Positions 5,419 to 5,468 of a stretch of DNA of 5,468 nucleotides are shown one piece after another. The position numbers and the translations under genes were made by a program. Under the pieces are notes generated by a model. That model had not been told where the DNA came from, searched no databases, and saw nothing but the letters and a program-made list of their open reading frames with translations. Origin of the DNA: Actinomycetota bacterium (GTDB taxonomy: Bacteria > Acidobacteriota > Blastocatellia > Chloracidobacteriales > Chloracidobacteriaceae); NCBI GenBank assembly GCA_013298335.1, contig JAAFHI010000295.1, positions 1 through 5,468 on the forward strand, given 5' to 3'. Numbering within the stretch: position 1 is the first letter of the stretch; each line of letters opens with the position of its first letter.

Positions 5419-5468
5419 CTAATTTTGTTCGAGGATTTTTCTGGCTTCGTCCAGTACCCGAAGGCGCA
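5419..5468 (-). CDS. Possible C-terminus of an upstream minus-strand gene, truncated by the window edge
   Basis: In one minus-strand frame the last bases read RLRVLDEARKILEQN followed by TAG (5421-5419). This is amphipathic, helix-like sequence typical of a real C-terminus, whereas the other two minus frames give less protein-like sequence. Only 15 codons are visible, so no family can be named. If real, the gene ends 98 bases before the dinB-like start and could be co-transcribed with it. Confidence 0.4.
   Translation of the reverse strand, partial: RLRVLDEARKILEQN

Noticed and set aside
5321..5419. 33-residue N-terminal extension of the dinB-like protein
   Set aside because: The AGGAG before the ATG at 5320 and the family's usual N-terminus support the shorter form; the extension overlaps the stop codon of a possible upstream gene.

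Overview
This window appears to come from a GC-rich phototrophic bacterium. The strongest clue is a gene running off the left edge on the minus strand, which reads as BchN/ChlN, a subunit of the dark-operative protochlorophyllide reductase, so the host makes (bacterio)chlorophyll. The other genes (MltG, a papain-type peptidase, a chagasin-type inhibitor and a DinB-like protein) do not fix the lineage. A phototrophic acidobacterium such as Chloracidobacterium would fit the GC-rich coding sequence and this mix, but that is inference; other phototrophic lineages remain possible.

Layout. Positions 1-989 (minus) hold the N-terminal ~330 codons of bchN. A ~330-base gap with no supported gene separates it from the divergent mltG (about 1322-2347, plus), which encodes a membrane-anchored peptidoglycan lytic transglycosylase. 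A perfect-looking stem-loop at 2369-2401 lies between the converging mltG and peptidase genes and probably terminates both. On the minus strand, an exported chagasin/I42-type cysteine-peptidase inhibitor (4118-3669) lies just upstream of an exported papain-family (C1A) cysteine peptidase (3579-2425), a likely co-transcribed enzyme and inhibitor pair. Upstream of the pair lies an unusual ~700-base non-coding stretch (4119-4816): a strikingly AT-rich island (23% GC counted over 4201-4380), two exact 66-base tandem repeats plus a third partial copy that behave as minus-strand tandem terminators, twelve perfect copies of the heptamer GGATGAA, and an inverted, degenerate array of the same heptamer that abuts the stop codon of a DinB/YfiT-like four-helix protein (5320-4817, minus). 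The right edge carries what may be the last 15 codons of another minus-strand gene.

How the parts work together. The peptidase and inhibitor look like one functional unit, insulated from the dinB-like gene by the tandem terminators and possibly driven from the AT-rich island. The bchN, mltG and dinB-like genes show no obvious functional link to that unit. The most noteworthy points are the peptidase/inhibitor pair and the structured, repeat-rich intergenic region. I see no CRISPR array, tRNA, rRNA or insertion sequence.
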